Origin: Theobroma cacao
Lineage: Eukaryota; Streptophyta; Magnoliopsida; Malvales; Malvaceae
Direction of reading: 5' to 3'
Assembly (NCBI RefSeq): GCF_000208745.1
Contig: NC_030855.1
Coordinates: 20,840,026-20,904,025, forward strand
DNA: 64,000 bases
Part shown: one piece after another, positions 63,838-64,000 of the stretch
How the letters are laid out: each line of letters opens with the position of its first letter
How positions within the stretch are numbered: position 1 is the first letter of the stretch
The notes under the pieces: model-generated
What the model was told of the DNA's origin: nothing
Databases searched by the model: none
The model's input: the letters and a program-made list of their open reading frames with translations, nothing else
Position numbers and translations under genes: made by a program

Positions 63838-64000
63838 TAATTGCTTCGTATTGACCAAGCTAGCTCCGAGTCGATGCTTTCTACCTCCGCACAACGAGAG
63901 GTTAATAGGAGGTGACTGAGAAGCAGGAGCAAACGTCCAACATCCTGTCTGTGAAGAGAGAAAAGATGATTTTGAGGCTGAAGCCACCGTCTTCTTCCAT
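63838..64000 (-). CDS. possible 5' coding end of a gene entering from the right edge
   Basis: On the minus strand the first bases read KKTVASASKSSFLSSQTGC, then WTFAPASQSPPINLSL and GGRKHRLGASLVN. This is Ser/Ala/Arg-rich with few acidic residues, like a chloroplast transit peptide. The frame is open to the window edge, so the start would lie outside. A second such stretch (GRRKLCAVRAMPARKWSLPP) lies at about 63700-63640 and could be a later exon. No domain was recognised; this may be chance. Confidence 0.3.

Overview
The window is nuclear DNA from a dicot plant. Genes have many short exons with GT/AG introns, intergenic DNA is AT-rich, and the protein families are plant-specific forms (Fray-type Ste20 kinases, SAURs, an EAR-motif zinc-ribbon protein). 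A woody rosid such as Citrus would fit, but that is an impression and was not tested. Nothing is bacterial: no operons, CRISPR arrays or rRNA, and no tRNA was recognised.

Layout. 0-7.2 kb is transposon debris: a possible Ty3/gypsy fragment, then a decayed hAT-type (TTF/ZMYM1-like) transposase interrupted by a nested hAT MITE that contains a 356-base assembly gap. 8.0-16.6 kb (minus) is a 21-coding-exon Ste20/Fray-type kinase gene. 18.57-19.15 kb is a minisatellite of about 29 bp units, followed by RAD23 (plus, 12 exons, 19.5-22.8 kb). RAD23 is convergent with a SERINC-family membrane protein gene (minus, 23.3-26.4 kb). At 29.6 kb is a small single-TM protein gene with a long 5' UTR intron. 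At 31.1-33.2 kb ribosomal protein eL42 (RPL36A, minus) and histone H4 (plus) diverge from a shared intergenic region of about 520 bp carrying cell-cycle motifs. 34.0-36.5 kb holds two hAT-type MITEs placed one after the other in an older sequence whose reading frame stays open across both scars. 40.5-41.6 kb (minus) is an EAR-motif/zinc-ribbon protein gene. A Tourist-like element lies at 42.35-43.42 kb. SAUR genes lie at 45.0 kb (plus) and 49.3 kb (minus). A 5'-truncated LINE with target-site duplication spans 51.5-54.2 kb, and another hAT MITE lies at 55.0-55.8 kb. 56.5-60.1 kb (plus) is a six-exon gene for a short protein that resembles only the C-terminal TBP-binding region of TFIIIB subunit BRF1. 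62.1-63.0 kb carries LINE RNase H and hAT transposase fragments, and the last bases may be the 5' end of a minus-strand gene.

The genes are mostly unrelated housekeeping or signalling functions: ubiquitin shuttling, ribosome, chromatin, auxin response and kinase signalling. I found no clearly new multi-gene system. The items most worth a second look are the stand-alone BRF1 C-terminal gene, the minisatellite upstream of RAD23, the promoter motifs of histone H4, and the MITE families with clear 8-bp target-site duplications.
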